A stretch of DNA of 49,424 nucleotides from Actinomycetota bacterium (GTDB lineage Bacteria > Actinomycetota > Acidimicrobiia > Acidimicrobiales > Ilumatobacteraceae): the NCBI GenBank assembly GCA_027731085.1, contig JAQCDG010000003.1, positions 1 to 49,424 of the forward strand. Direction: 5' to 3'. Shown here one piece after another: positions 8,035 through 15,900 of this stretch. Position 1 is the first letter of the stretch; each line of letters starts with the position of its first letter. The position numbers were made by a program, and so were the translations under genes. The notes under the pieces are model-generated. The model was not told the origin of the DNA, did not search any database, and saw nothing but the letters and a program-made list of their open reading frames with translations.

Positions 8035-8700
8035 ATGGGACACGATGAACTACTAAAAGGCAGCGAGTTTTTCGCCGAGACATCTGATGAAGTTTTGGCG
8101 CTTATCGTCGCGCGCGGTGAAACAAAAAATTTACAACGTGGCGATGTTCTTTTTAACGAAGGCGACAATCCAGAGTCGATGTACATCGTGTTGTCGGGAA
8201 GAATTGCAATCGCAATTGGTAACCGACCCCTTGATAGTCGCGAGAGCATGCTCGCACTCATGGAGCGTGGAGATTTGTTTGGTGAACTTGCTTTGCTTGA
8301 TGGTGGCGCACGTAGCGCGATGGCGCGAGCGATTGAATCGTCGTCTGTGTTGCAGATTTCTTACAAGACGGTGCGCGAACAACTTGAATCAAACCCTTCG
8401 ATGCTGTGGGGTGTGATCAAACTCTTGGCAAAGCGCTTGCGAACCATGGATGAAGTTTTGGCAGACAGCGTGTTTCTCGACGTCACGGGTAGAACCGCTA
8501 AGCGACTGCTCGAGTTATCTGGTGGCAAAGACGAGTTCGTCTTGCCGATCACCCAAGAAGAACTTGCCGGCATGGTCGGTGCGTCGCGTGAACGAGTCAA
8601 CAAAGCGATCGCCAGTTTCATTCGCCTCGGGTGGATCGAACAACACGATCGGCGCTATCGCATTTTGATGCGCGCAAAACTCGAGTTTCGCGCCAGTTAA
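8035..8700 (+). CDS. Crp/Fnr family transcriptional regulator
   Basis: DNA-binding regulator of 221 aa with an N-terminal cyclic-nucleotide-binding beta-roll (about residues 8-120, with GDVLFNEGDNPESMYIVLSG and the phosphate-binding segment GELALLDGGARSAMARA) and a C-terminal winged helix (about 150-210, TQEELAGMVGASRERVNKAIASF). The ligand-pocket stretch GELALLDGGARSA resembles actinobacterial CRP, so cAMP or another nucleotide is plausible. There is no Fnr-type cysteine cluster. Targets are unknown. It shares a very short divergent promoter with ispD. Confidence 0.87.
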   Translation: MGHDELLKGSEFFAETSDEVLALIVARGETKNLQRGDVLFNEGDNPESMYIVLSGRIAIAIGNRPLDSRESMLALMERGDLFGELALLDGGARSAMARAIESSSVLQISYKTVREQLESNPSMLWGVIKLLAKRLRTMDEVLADSVFLDVTGRTAKRLLELSGGKDEFVLPITQEELAGMVGASRERVNKAIASFIRLGWIEQHDRRYRILMRAKLEFRAS

Positions 8701-8704
8701 AAAC

Positions 8705-9361
8705 TCAGCCGACGAGCCAAGCCTCGGCTCGACTAAATGCATCAGCAGCATCTTGCGCACGATGTGCTGGTCGTGATGCGTCGTGGGCAAAAGCATGCTC
8801 GGCATCTGGGTAAATTTTTAGCGGCACATTAAGTTTTGCCAACTCGGCGACATCGGCAGGCGGTGTGTAATGGTCTTTGCCCCCGATAATTGCCAAGACG
8901 CGGTCAGCATTTTTTGCGGCTAGATATTCGAGCGGTTCACTTTGTGTCGGGCTCTTCCATGCATCAGGAATTTTGATCATTCCATAAAACGAAACGATTT
9001 TTTTAAATCGATCTGAGCGTGCCGATTTGAAGCAATACATGCCACCCATGCAAAAGCCGATTAAACCAACTTCGGTCGTGCCGAGTGCATCTGCCGCTTC
9101 GTTTAGATCACGCAAATGCTTTTCGTCGTCAAGCGAAGAAACTGCGGCGAATCGCGGTTCAATTTCGGGACCAAGTTCTAAGTTCGCAAACGGCTCGACC
9201 GCACAGACGGCCATTTGCCAGTCAGCAGCGAGGCGCTTGACAAGGCCGTCATAAAGGGGACGCAAACCAAAAATGTCTGGCGCAATCACCAAACCCATTC
9301 TCGGCTTCGTTACCGACTTGTCGATTTCGCAGGCGGTGCCAGACGGCAGTGTGATTCGCAT
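8705..9361 (-). CDS. dienelactone hydrolase family protein
   Basis: Alpha/beta-hydrolase of 218 aa. The nucleophile elbow is GFCMGGMY (Cys), the acid is in GGKDHYTPP and the histidine in DAEHAFAHD, so a Cys-Asp-His triad is complete. The position usually held by the activating Glu of dienelactone hydrolase (QEIFG) reads PDIFG here, an Asp. The natural substrate cannot be read from sequence; members act on lactones and esters. It is convergent with the Crp-like gene (4-base gap) and divergent from the HTH protein gene. Confidence 0.82.
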   Translation of the reverse strand: MRITLPSGTACEIDKSVTKPRMGLVIAPDIFGLRPLYDGLVKRLAADWQMAVCAVEPFANLELGPEIEPRFAAVSSLDDEKHLRDLNEAADALGTTEVGLIGFCMGGMYCFKSARSDRFKKIVSFYGMIKIPDAWKSPTQSEPLEYLAAKNADRVLAIIGGKDHYTPPADVAELAKLNVPLKIYPDAEHAFAHDASRPAHRAQDAADAFSRAEAWLVG

Positions 9362-9465
9362 TCAACAAGTATGCCCAATATTCATGCCCGTATTTTGCTC
9401 GGTGAGACCTGCGGTGAGTCTCGGGGTTGCATCTGCGGTGAAGTCGGTTTTCAACGATTTGGGGC

Positions 9466-10242
9466 ATGACCCAAAATCTAGATTCACCGCAAATTGTTTG
9501 GAGCCCTGGTCTCAGTCAGCGGACTAACAGCCCAGTTTCAAAATTAGTCAGAGAATGGCAGTTGATTAGTTCTCGTCGCAAAGAAGTTGACGTGGTCAAC
9601 TCATGGAAACTGCCCGGCAGCAAGGTTGCAAATTTAGATCAAGTTTTGGTTCGTGCGGGTTTCAATACTGCACGCGATGATTCGCAAGGTGATAGTTATT
9701 TATGGTTGTTGGTCAAGCGAGCAACTGACGAAGAACTTGCCGCACGCATTGTGTTGCAGCGAATTTTGCCGCCACTTGTTGCAATATCTCGCCGTCGTGG
9801 ACAAATAGTCGACGGTGGCATCGACGCAGCGATAGCAGAGGTATTGCCAACCGCATGGACGGTGATTCGTCAGTATCCGTGGCATCGTCGACCAAATAAA
9901 GTTGCGTCAAACCTCGTGCTTGACAGCGAATATTTCGCATTCGTGCAAGCCAACCGGACGAAAAAAGTAAAGGTATTCTCTGTCGAACCAAATTTGTTGG
10001 GCGAACTAGTGGCCGAACCCGAAACGAATGAATATTTTCAAGACGTTAGTTTAGAAAATCTGATCAGTTTGGCGATCAACCAAGGTATCGAACCTCGTCA
10101 TGTCGAAGTTTTGCGTGCGGTTGCAAGCGGCCAGACTGCTGCAACAATAGCCAAGCATTACGGCATCGCCGAGCGAACTGCTCGTGCATGGCGCGCCGTA
10201 GCGATCAGCGAGTTGCGTGCACGAACGCAGTGTGCGGTGTGA
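9466..10242 (+). CDS. unrecognised protein with C-terminal helix-turn-helix
   Basis: I do not recognise this 258-aa protein. The C-terminus (about residues 205-255) reads like a LuxR- or sigma-4-type helix-turn-helix: VLRAVASGQTAATIAKHYGI followed by AERTARAWRAVAI. The middle contains an alpha-helical, Leu/Ile-rich segment (EELAARIVLQRILPPLVAISRRRG) vaguely like a sigma-factor region 2 helix. A DNA-binding regulator or divergent sigma-like factor is possible but unproven. The gene is convergent with copA, and the two coding regions overlap by 38 bases at 10205-10242. Confidence 0.55.
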   Translation: MTQNLDSPQIVWSPGLSQRTNSPVSKLVREWQLISSRRKEVDVVNSWKLPGSKVANLDQVLVRAGFNTARDDSQGDSYLWLLVKRATDEELAARIVLQRILPPLVAISRRRGQIVDGGIDAAIAEVLPTAWTVIRQYPWHRRPNKVASNLVLDSEYFAFVQANRTKKVKVFSVEPNLLGELVAEPETNEYFQDVSLENLISLAINQGIEPRHVEVLRAVASGQTAATIAKHYGIAERTARAWRAVAISELRARTQCAV

Positions 10243-12499
10243 GTTTTGTGGTGCGCAGCCGCAAACTATTTGTAACAACAAAAACGCTCGATAACGCCAT
10301 CGCCAGGCCTGCCCACATCGGGTTCAAATAACCCAATGCCGCAAGCGGTATCGCCGCAGTGTTGTAGGCAAACGCCCAAAACACATTCGTCGTAATTGTG
10401 CGCAATGTTGCACGCGACAACAAAATCGCATCGGCAACAAGGCGCAAGTCGCCGCTAATAATTGTCAGATCGCTTGCGTGCATCGCCACATCGGTGCCAG
10501 TGCCCATCGCTACACCAACATCGGCCTGGGCGAGAGCAGCGGCATCGTTGACACCATCGCCAACCATTGCGACTGCATAGCCACGCTGTTGCAAGTCGGC
10601 CACAACGCGAACTTTCTCGTCGGGCAGAACGCCTGCAATGACATGTTGCTCGTCATTTTCGATGCCGACCTGAAGAGCAATTGCTGCGGCGGTTGCATCA
10701 TTGTCGCCCGTTAATAAAACAGAACGAAGACCGAGCTTGTTCAGTTCTGCGATCGCCTGTGCGCTGGTGGGTTTTGGTTGATCGGCAACGACACATACAC
10801 CTTTTACGAGACCATCAATAACTACAAGCACTGCGGTGTTTCCGGTGCTTCGTGCTTGTATCAGCGCTTCGCGCAAATCACCAGGGACGACGATCAACGA
10901 ACTGCTGAATAACGACTCGCGACCGACCATTACTTTTTGTGATTCAACAATGCCTGAAGTGCCCATGCCTGGTGAAGATACAAACTCACTGACGCTCGGC
11001 AATACACCGAGTTCTTTGCGTGCCGCAGTTGCGATTGCGCGAGCGACCGGGTGTTCACTGGCGTGTTCAAGTGCGCCTGCAAACTTGAGGACTTCGTTTC
11101 GCTCTGTACCTCGAGCGACGACGATATTGACTAATTGCATCACGCCAGTTGTGATCGTGCCGGTTTTGTCGAATACGACGGTGTCAATGCGCCGTGTGCT
11201 CTGCAACACGTCGACACCTTTAATTACGATGCCCATTTGCGCCGCGCGACCACTGCCAACCATCAACGCAGTAGGTGTGGCAAGACCAAGAGCGCACGGA
11301 CAGGCGATGATTAAAACTGCAACTGCTGCCGTAAATGCATGAGTTGTCGAGTCGCCCAAGAAAAACCAGGCAACGAATGTCGCAATTGATAAACCAATCA
11401 CAGTTGGCACGAAGATGCCACTCACGCGGTCGGCGAGTTTCTGAACCGGCGCCTTAGTTGTTTGTGCATCGCGCACCAGTCGGGTAATTTGCGCAAAAGT
11501 TGTTTCGGCGCCAACATGCGTCGCGCGGGCGATCAACCGACCCGTCAGGTTCACCGTGGTGCCGACAATTTCGCTACCAGGTGCAACATCTGTCGGCACG
11601 CTTTCGCCAGTCAACATCGAGACATCTAACGACGAGTTGCCTTCAACAACCACGCCATCTGCTGGGATGATTTCTCCTGGTCTTATGACCATCAGGTCAT
11701 TAACGCGCACGAGTGAAGCATCGATAGTTAGCTCGTTTGAGTCGCGGATAACCGTTGCCGTTCGTGCATTGAGTGCAAGCAAAGAACGCAACGCATCGCC
11801 CGCACGATTTTTTGCTCGCGCCTCGAAATATCTGCCGGCGAGTAAAAACACTGTCACTGCGACCGCCACCTCTAAATAGATGTGTGTGCTATCGCCAGAC
11901 TTATTCACCATGCTTGTCATGTTTGTGGTGTGTGACGAGCCTCGGTAGATATGTTCGACGGCATCACCCCAGACAATCGCCCAAAGCGACCACGCGGTTG
12001 ACGCAAACACGCCAATTGAAATCAGCGTGTCCATCGTGGTGGCCCGATGGCGGGCGTTCATTAGCGCTGCACGGTGAAACGGCCAGGCGCCCCAAGTAAC
12101 AACCGGAATACTCAATGCAAGTGCGAGCCACTGCCAATTTTTAAATTGCAATGACGCGACCATCGAAATGATCACGACTGGTAGACCCATAACTATTGAC
12201 GCAGTGAGCCGTGTTTTTAGCATCGACACACGCTCGGTGACTTCGGCCTCGAGCATTTCTGTGGTTGTGTTTTCAAGCAGGCGAGCGTTGTAGCCAAGTG
12301 ATTTGACCGTCGCGATTATCTCGTCAGTGGTTGTCTGCTGATTTGAGAAACTGACGCGGGCAGATTCGGTGGCGAAGTTGACTGTTGCTCGCACACCCGC
12401 AATCTTGTTGAGTCCTTTTTCAATGGTCATTGCACATGCGTTGCATGACATACCGGTCAGACTCAGATCAAGTTGTTCTTCAAGCAGTTGCATATTCAT
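10205..12499 (-). CDS. copA: copper-translocating P1B-type ATPase
   Basis: Membrane pump that exports Cu(I) at the cost of ATP. The 764-aa chain begins with a heavy-metal-associated domain (GMSCNACAMTIEKGL, CxxC at about residues 19-22), followed by the P1B membrane domain with the CPC metal motif in IIACPCALGLATPTA. The phosphorylation motif DKTGTIT, the SEHP motif of the nucleotide-binding domain and the hinge GDGVNDAAALAQADVG are intact. These features indicate copper or silver rather than zinc (no DKTGT-linked His-rich extension, CPC present). No CsoR or CopZ gene is nearby. It lies 33 bases after glnR on the same strand. Confidence 0.92.
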   Translation of the reverse strand: MNMQLLEEQLDLSLTGMSCNACAMTIEKGLNKIAGVRATVNFATESARVSFSNQQTTTDEIIATVKSLGYNARLLENTTTEMLEAEVTERVSMLKTRLTASIVMGLPVVIISMVASLQFKNWQWLALALSIPVVTWGAWPFHRAALMNARHRATTMDTLISIGVFASTAWSLWAIVWGDAVEHIYRGSSHTTNMTSMVNKSGDSTHIYLEVAVAVTVFLLAGRYFEARAKNRAGDALRSLLALNARTATVIRDSNELTIDASLVRVNDLMVIRPGEIIPADGVVVEGNSSLDVSMLTGESVPTDVAPGSEIVGTTVNLTGRLIARATHVGAETTFAQITRLVRDAQTTKAPVQKLADRVSGIFVPTVIGLSIATFVAWFFLGDSTTHAFTAAVAVLIIACPCALGLATPTALMVGSGRAAQMGIVIKGVDVLQSTRRIDTVVFDKTGTITTGVMQLVNIVVARGTERNEVLKFAGALEHASEHPVARAIATAARKELGVLPSVSEFVSSPGMGTSGIVESQKVMVGRESLFSSSLIVVPGDLREALIQARSTGNTAVLVVIDGLVKGVCVVADQPKPTSAQAIAELNKLGLRSVLLTGDNDATAAAIALQVGIENDEQHVIAGVLPDEKVRVVADLQQRGYAVAMVGDGVNDAAALAQADVGVAMGTGTDVAMHASDLTIISGDLRLVADAILLSRATLRTITTNVFWAFAYNTAAIPLAALGYLNPMWAGLAMALSSVFVVTNSLRLRTTKLTPHTAFVHATR

Positions 12500-12532
12500 T
12501 GATTCTTTAATTCTCGCAGGCAGAAACGGATT

Positions 12533-13225
12533 TTACCCCCACTTAGATTGGCCAAAGCGATAGCCAACACTGCGAACGGTTTCGATCAGGTTGGCGTGCT
12601 CTTCGCCCAGTTTGGCGCGCAGTCGTCGAATGTGAACGTCGACAGTTCTAGCGCCACCGTAATATTCGTAACCCCAAACGCGAGAAAGCAAGACTTCGCG
12701 GCTGAACACCTTTCCGGGGTTTTGCGCCAAAAATTTCAACAATTCGTACTCCATGTAAGTTAAGTCAAGTGGCTTGCCACCAAACGATGCTTGATAAGTC
12801 TCAGTGTTGAGGATCAATCCGCTGTACTCAATTAGTGACTCACGAGACGCTGCCATCTCGGTGTAAAACAAATGGCGCAGGCGTGAGTCGAGTTCGCGTG
12901 GGTGAATAGGCGCAAGACAAAAGTCGTCGAACAAATCGTCGCGCATTTCAAGATCGGCAAGTTGTGCGCCAGTAACCAAGACGATGGTTCGGTCGACGCG
13001 ATTTTCACGACGACGCAATGTGCGACAGATTGCCCACCCAGACTCGGGGTCTTGACTGCAGTCAACTACCGCGCCGAACCATCCCGAAGTTGGTTCGAGT
13101 TTGTCGATCGCCTGACTTGAGTTGACCGCCTTCCATGAATAGCCCGACAAATCGAGCGTTCGGGCCACATCGATTGGCGCAGGATCAGGAAATACTGCGA
13201 GCAGTTTTTCGTCGTTGATAGTCAT
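12533..13225 (-). CDS. glnR: GlnR-type orphan OmpR-family regulator
   Basis: Nitrogen regulator of 230 aa. An N-terminal receiver-like domain (about 1-115) is degenerate: a lone Asp in VVDCSQ sits where the phospho-acceptor would be, and the acidic pocket at the start of the domain is poor. The C-terminal winged helix (about 130-228) contains LDLTYMEYELLKFL, VWGYEYYGGARTVDVHI and TVRSVGYRFG, closely resembling actinobacterial GlnR. The ATG at 13225 is preferred over a longer reading that would run into glnA. It starts eight bases after the glnA stop, directly supporting a nitrogen role, and a GlnR-like half-box lies before glnA. No partner kinase gene is present. Confidence 0.78.
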   Translation of the reverse strand: MTINDEKLLAVFPDPAPIDVARTLDLSGYSWKAVNSSQAIDKLEPTSGWFGAVVDCSQDPESGWAICRTLRRRENRVDRTIVLVTGAQLADLEMRDDLFDDFCLAPIHPRELDSRLRHLFYTEMAASRESLIEYSGLILNTETYQASFGGKPLDLTYMEYELLKFLAQNPGKVFSREVLLSRVWGYEYYGGARTVDVHIRRLRAKLGEEHANLIETVRSVGYRFGQSKWG

Positions 13226-13233
13226 CGTTGAAT

Positions 13234-14571
13234 TTAGAGTGACCGTAGATAACGATTTAGTTCGTATTGGCTGATGTGCGTCTTGTAGCTGCGCCATTCG
13301 GCTCGCTTGTTGCGCAAGAACCATTCAAAAATATGTTCACCGAGTGCTTCGGCCACGAGTTCTGATCGCTCCATCACTCGCAATGCATCTGACAATGACT
13401 GCGGCAATTGTTCGATGCCGAGTTTTGCCAACATGTCGTCACCCATTTCAAACAGATTTGAGTCTGCTTCGGTCGGAAGTTCGTAACCTTCTTGAATGCC
13501 GCGCAAACCCGCAGCAAGAATCACCGAAAATGCTAGATATGGGTTGCACGCCGGGTCGGGTGACCGATATTCGATGCGCGTGGCTTGCTCGCTGTTTCGC
13601 TTTTGAATCGGCACTCGAATTAGGCCACTGCGATTGTTGCGTGCCCATGAAATGTGCACTGGGGCTTCAAAGCCAGGCACAAGTCGCTTGTAGCTATTTA
13701 TATTTTGGTTTGTCACGGCGGTGATTTCTGCGGCGTGTCGCAGAAGACCAGCCATAAATTGTTTTGCCGTGACCGACAAGTTATACGGGTCATCATTGTC
13801 GTGAAAGGCGTTTTGCTCGTCTTTGAAAAGGCTTAGGTGAAGATGCATACCCGAACCTTGCACACCCTCAAGTGGCTTGGGCATAAAAGTTGCGTGCACA
13901 TTGTGCAACGCCGCAACTTCTTTGACCACGAGGCGAAATGTCATAACGCTGTCGGCCATCGTCAACGCATCTGTGTGTCGAAGATCGATTTCGTGCTGGC
14001 TCGGTGAGTCTTCGTGAAAGCTGTATTCAACTGGAATGCTCATCGTCTCTAGTGTTCGAATTGTTTCTTTGCGCAATGAACTTGTGATGTCGTTGCTCGT
14101 CAGGTCGAAGAAACCACCTTCATCAAGCGGTATTGGTCGTGAATCAACTTTGGGTGGATCGAAATAAAAATATTCGATGTCTGGCGCGACATAAAACTGA
14201 TAACCAAGTTTTCGAGCGTTGTTTAGGTTGCGTCGCAACACTTGTCGCGGATCACCGTCGAATGCAGTGCCATCAAGTTTGGCGATATCGCAAAACACGC
14301 GGGCTTCGGCACCCTTCGGGTCGACCCATGGCAAAACTTCAAAAGTGTTCGGGTCGGGCAAGGCCAAAACATCGCTTTCTTGCACACGACTAAACCCGTC
14401 GATGGCCGAGCCGTCAAAACTCATGCCGTCATTGAGTGCGTTCTCCATTTCGGCAGGGCTGATGGCGAAACTCTTGAGGTTGCCGAGTACATCGGTAAAC
14501 CACAAGCGAACGAGGCGGATGCCGCGTTCTTCAACTGTGCGAAGAACATAGTCGCGTTGCTGTTCAATCAT
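13234..14571 (-). CDS. glnA: glutamine synthetase type I (GlnA2-like)
   Basis: Makes glutamine from glutamate, ammonia and ATP. The 445-aa length and sequence resemble the short GSI class typified by mycobacterial GlnA2 (shared pattern: LRTVEERGIRLVRLWFTDVLG, SFDGSAIDGF, ADSVMTFRLVVKEVA, FMPKPLEGVQGSGMHLHLS, NSYKRLVPGFEAP, EYRSPDPACNPYL). Active-site Glu and His residues in the GMHLH and RSPD regions are retained. The adenylylation-loop Tyr segment of the long GSI-beta class is not evident. A plausible ribosome binding site (AAAAGAG) lies eight bases before the ATG. It sits between glnII and glnR, and is likely regulated by GlnR. Confidence 0.9.
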   Translation of the reverse strand: MIEQQRDYVLRTVEERGIRLVRLWFTDVLGNLKSFAISPAEMENALNDGMSFDGSAIDGFSRVQESDVLALPDPNTFEVLPWVDPKGAEARVFCDIAKLDGTAFDGDPRQVLRRNLNNARKLGYQFYVAPDIEYFYFDPPKVDSRPIPLDEGGFFDLTSNDITSSLRKETIRTLETMSIPVEYSFHEDSPSQHEIDLRHTDALTMADSVMTFRLVVKEVAALHNVHATFMPKPLEGVQGSGMHLHLSLFKDEQNAFHDNDDPYNLSVTAKQFMAGLLRHAAEITAVTNQNINSYKRLVPGFEAPVHISWARNNRSGLIRVPIQKRNSEQATRIEYRSPDPACNPYLAFSVILAAGLRGIQEGYELPTEADSNLFEMGDDMLAKLGIEQLPQSLSDALRVMERSELVAEALGEHIFEWFLRNKRAEWRSYKTHISQYELNRYLRSL

Positions 14572-14608
14572 CTCAGCGCTCTTTTCGCTTGATTGGCATG
14601 AATACAGT

Positions 14609-14650
14609 CTGCCGCCGCAAAGACGAGTTTCACTAGGGTTACGGCGGCAG
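14609..14650. repeat. 9-bp inverted repeat enclosing the GlnR-like box
   Basis: CTGCCGCCG (14609-14617) and CGGCGGCAG (14642-14650) are perfect inverted repeats separated by 24 bases. The enclosed segment carries the GlnR-like half-box. There is no T-run in either direction, so a terminator is unlikely; an extended operator or RNA hairpin is possible. Confidence 0.5.
14627..14642 (-). promoter_or_regulatory. GlnR-like operator half-box upstream of glnA
   Basis: Read on the minus strand this is GTAAC-CCTAGT-GAAAC, a perfect match to the streptomycete GlnR pattern gTnAC-N6-GaAAC. It lies 56 bases upstream of the glnA ATG. The second pair of half-sites expected for a full four-site box is not evident. 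The match plus the glnR gene next door makes control by GlnR likely. Confidence 0.6.
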
Positions 14651-14682
14651 GACTATTGGGTTTTGGGATTACTAATTTTTAG

Positions 14683-15768
14683 TTACTTCTTCTTCGTCTT
14701 TTTCTTGGTGCTTGCCTTGCCGCCTTTGTTGCCCTGCTTTTTGCCGGCACTCTTGGTTGGCGATGACTGTCCGCAAACTGTTTCGAGAATCAACTGAGTA
14801 ACTACATACGGGTCCATGTTTGCATTTGGTCGGCGATCTTCGGCATAGCCCTTTTGGTCGCGAGCAACCTGCCAAGGAATTCGCACTGATGCACCACGGT
14901 TTGAAACGCCGTAACTGAACTTGTTGTATGGAGCGGTTTCGTGTTTGCCGGTCAAGCGACTTTCAATATCGTGTCCGTAGTTGCTGACATGCTCATTGAT
15001 TCGTTTGCCGAGCGCTTTGCATGCATCATCGATTGCCTTGTAGTTCGAGCGCATCGCCTTTGTCGAGAAATTGGTGTGGCAACCTGCGCCGTTCCAGTCT
15101 CCTTTTTGAGGCTTGGCATCAATTGAGATGACCACGTCGTAATCTTCGGCGATGCGATGCAACAGCCATCGTGCAACATGCAATTCGTCGCTGACTCGAA
15201 GTGCATCAACCGGCCCAATTTGAAATTCCCATTGGCCGGGCATTACTTCGGCGTTTGTGCCCGAAATATGTAGACCGGCTTCGAGACACATCTCGGTGTG
15301 AATCTCGACAATGTCGCGACCCATAACTCGGCCTGCACCGACGCCGCAATAGTAAGGACCTTGCGGAGCAGGTTCGCCAGAAAGTTCTGGGAAACCAAAC
15401 GGTCGACCGTTGAGTCGCATCATCGTGTATTCCTGTTCGATGCCGTAGATCATTTTTTGATCGGCATATCGCTTTGCAGTTTCAGCACATTGAGCGCGCG
15501 TGTTTGTCGGATGCGGCTTGCCAGTTGAAGCAACAAGCACCTCGCACATCACAAGAACATTTTTTCCGCCACGAATCGGATCTTTGCAACTGAACACCGG
15601 ATTCAAAATGCAGTCGGATGCTTCACCAGTCGCTTGGTTTGTCGACGAACCGTCGAAGCCCCAAATCGGCAACGTCTTGGTGCCATTTTCGATGACCTTT
15701 GTCTTCGATCGCAATGTTGGCGTTGGTTCGACGCCGTCTATCCAGATGTATTCGGCTTGATATGACAT
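14683..15768 (-). CDS. glnII: glutamine synthetase type II with lysine-rich tail
   Basis: Eukaryotic-type glutamine synthetase (GSII), 361 aa from the ATG at 15768, which has AGAGGA seven bases upstream. Motifs include YIWIDG, WGFDGSSTNQATGEASDC, YGIEQEYTMM, GTNAEVMPGQWEFQIGP, the NGAGCHTNFST active-site block, and RGASVRIPW. The last 25 or so residues after the conserved VCGQSS are almost entirely Lys, Gly, Ser and Thr, a tail that GSII enzymes I know lack. It heads the minus-strand series glnII-glnA-glnR. Two different GS classes side by side suggest one serves high and one low ammonia, which is inference. Confidence 0.92.
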   Translation of the reverse strand: MSYQAEYIWIDGVEPTPTLRSKTKVIENGTKTLPIWGFDGSSTNQATGEASDCILNPVFSCKDPIRGGKNVLVMCEVLVASTGKPHPTNTRAQCAETAKRYADQKMIYGIEQEYTMMRLNGRPFGFPELSGEPAPQGPYYCGVGAGRVMGRDIVEIHTEMCLEAGLHISGTNAEVMPGQWEFQIGPVDALRVSDELHVARWLLHRIAEDYDVVISIDAKPQKGDWNGAGCHTNFSTKAMRSNYKAIDDACKALGKRINEHVSNYGHDIESRLTGKHETAPYNKFSYGVSNRGASVRIPWQVARDQKGYAEDRRPNANMDPYVVTQLILETVCGQSSPTKSAGKKQGNKGGKASTKKKTKKK

Positions 15769-15888
15769 TTGAGTTCCTCTCAATTCTGAATCTGCCACGC
15801 CGGCAAATTCTCAACCTTGACAGTTTTGCCGATTGCGGTTTCTCGGCCATTGCCCGTTTGTAAACGGAGTGTGAAGTTTTTGGCTAGA

Positions 15889-15894
15889 TAGCCT
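15889..15894 (+). promoter_or_regulatory. putative -10 element (TAGCCT) before nadE
   Basis: TAGCCT is followed by six bases and the GTG at 15901, with no ribosome binding site, suggesting a leaderless message. The hexamer forms part of a small dyad (GGCTA-GA-TAGCC, 15883-15893). Confidence 0.4.
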
Positions 15895-15900
15895 GATTAT

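Noticed and set aside
15840-15890. GlnR box upstream of glnII
   Set aside because: Only one five-base half-site (GAAAC) matches well; the partners at 11-base spacing match poorly, so it is not listed as a feature.
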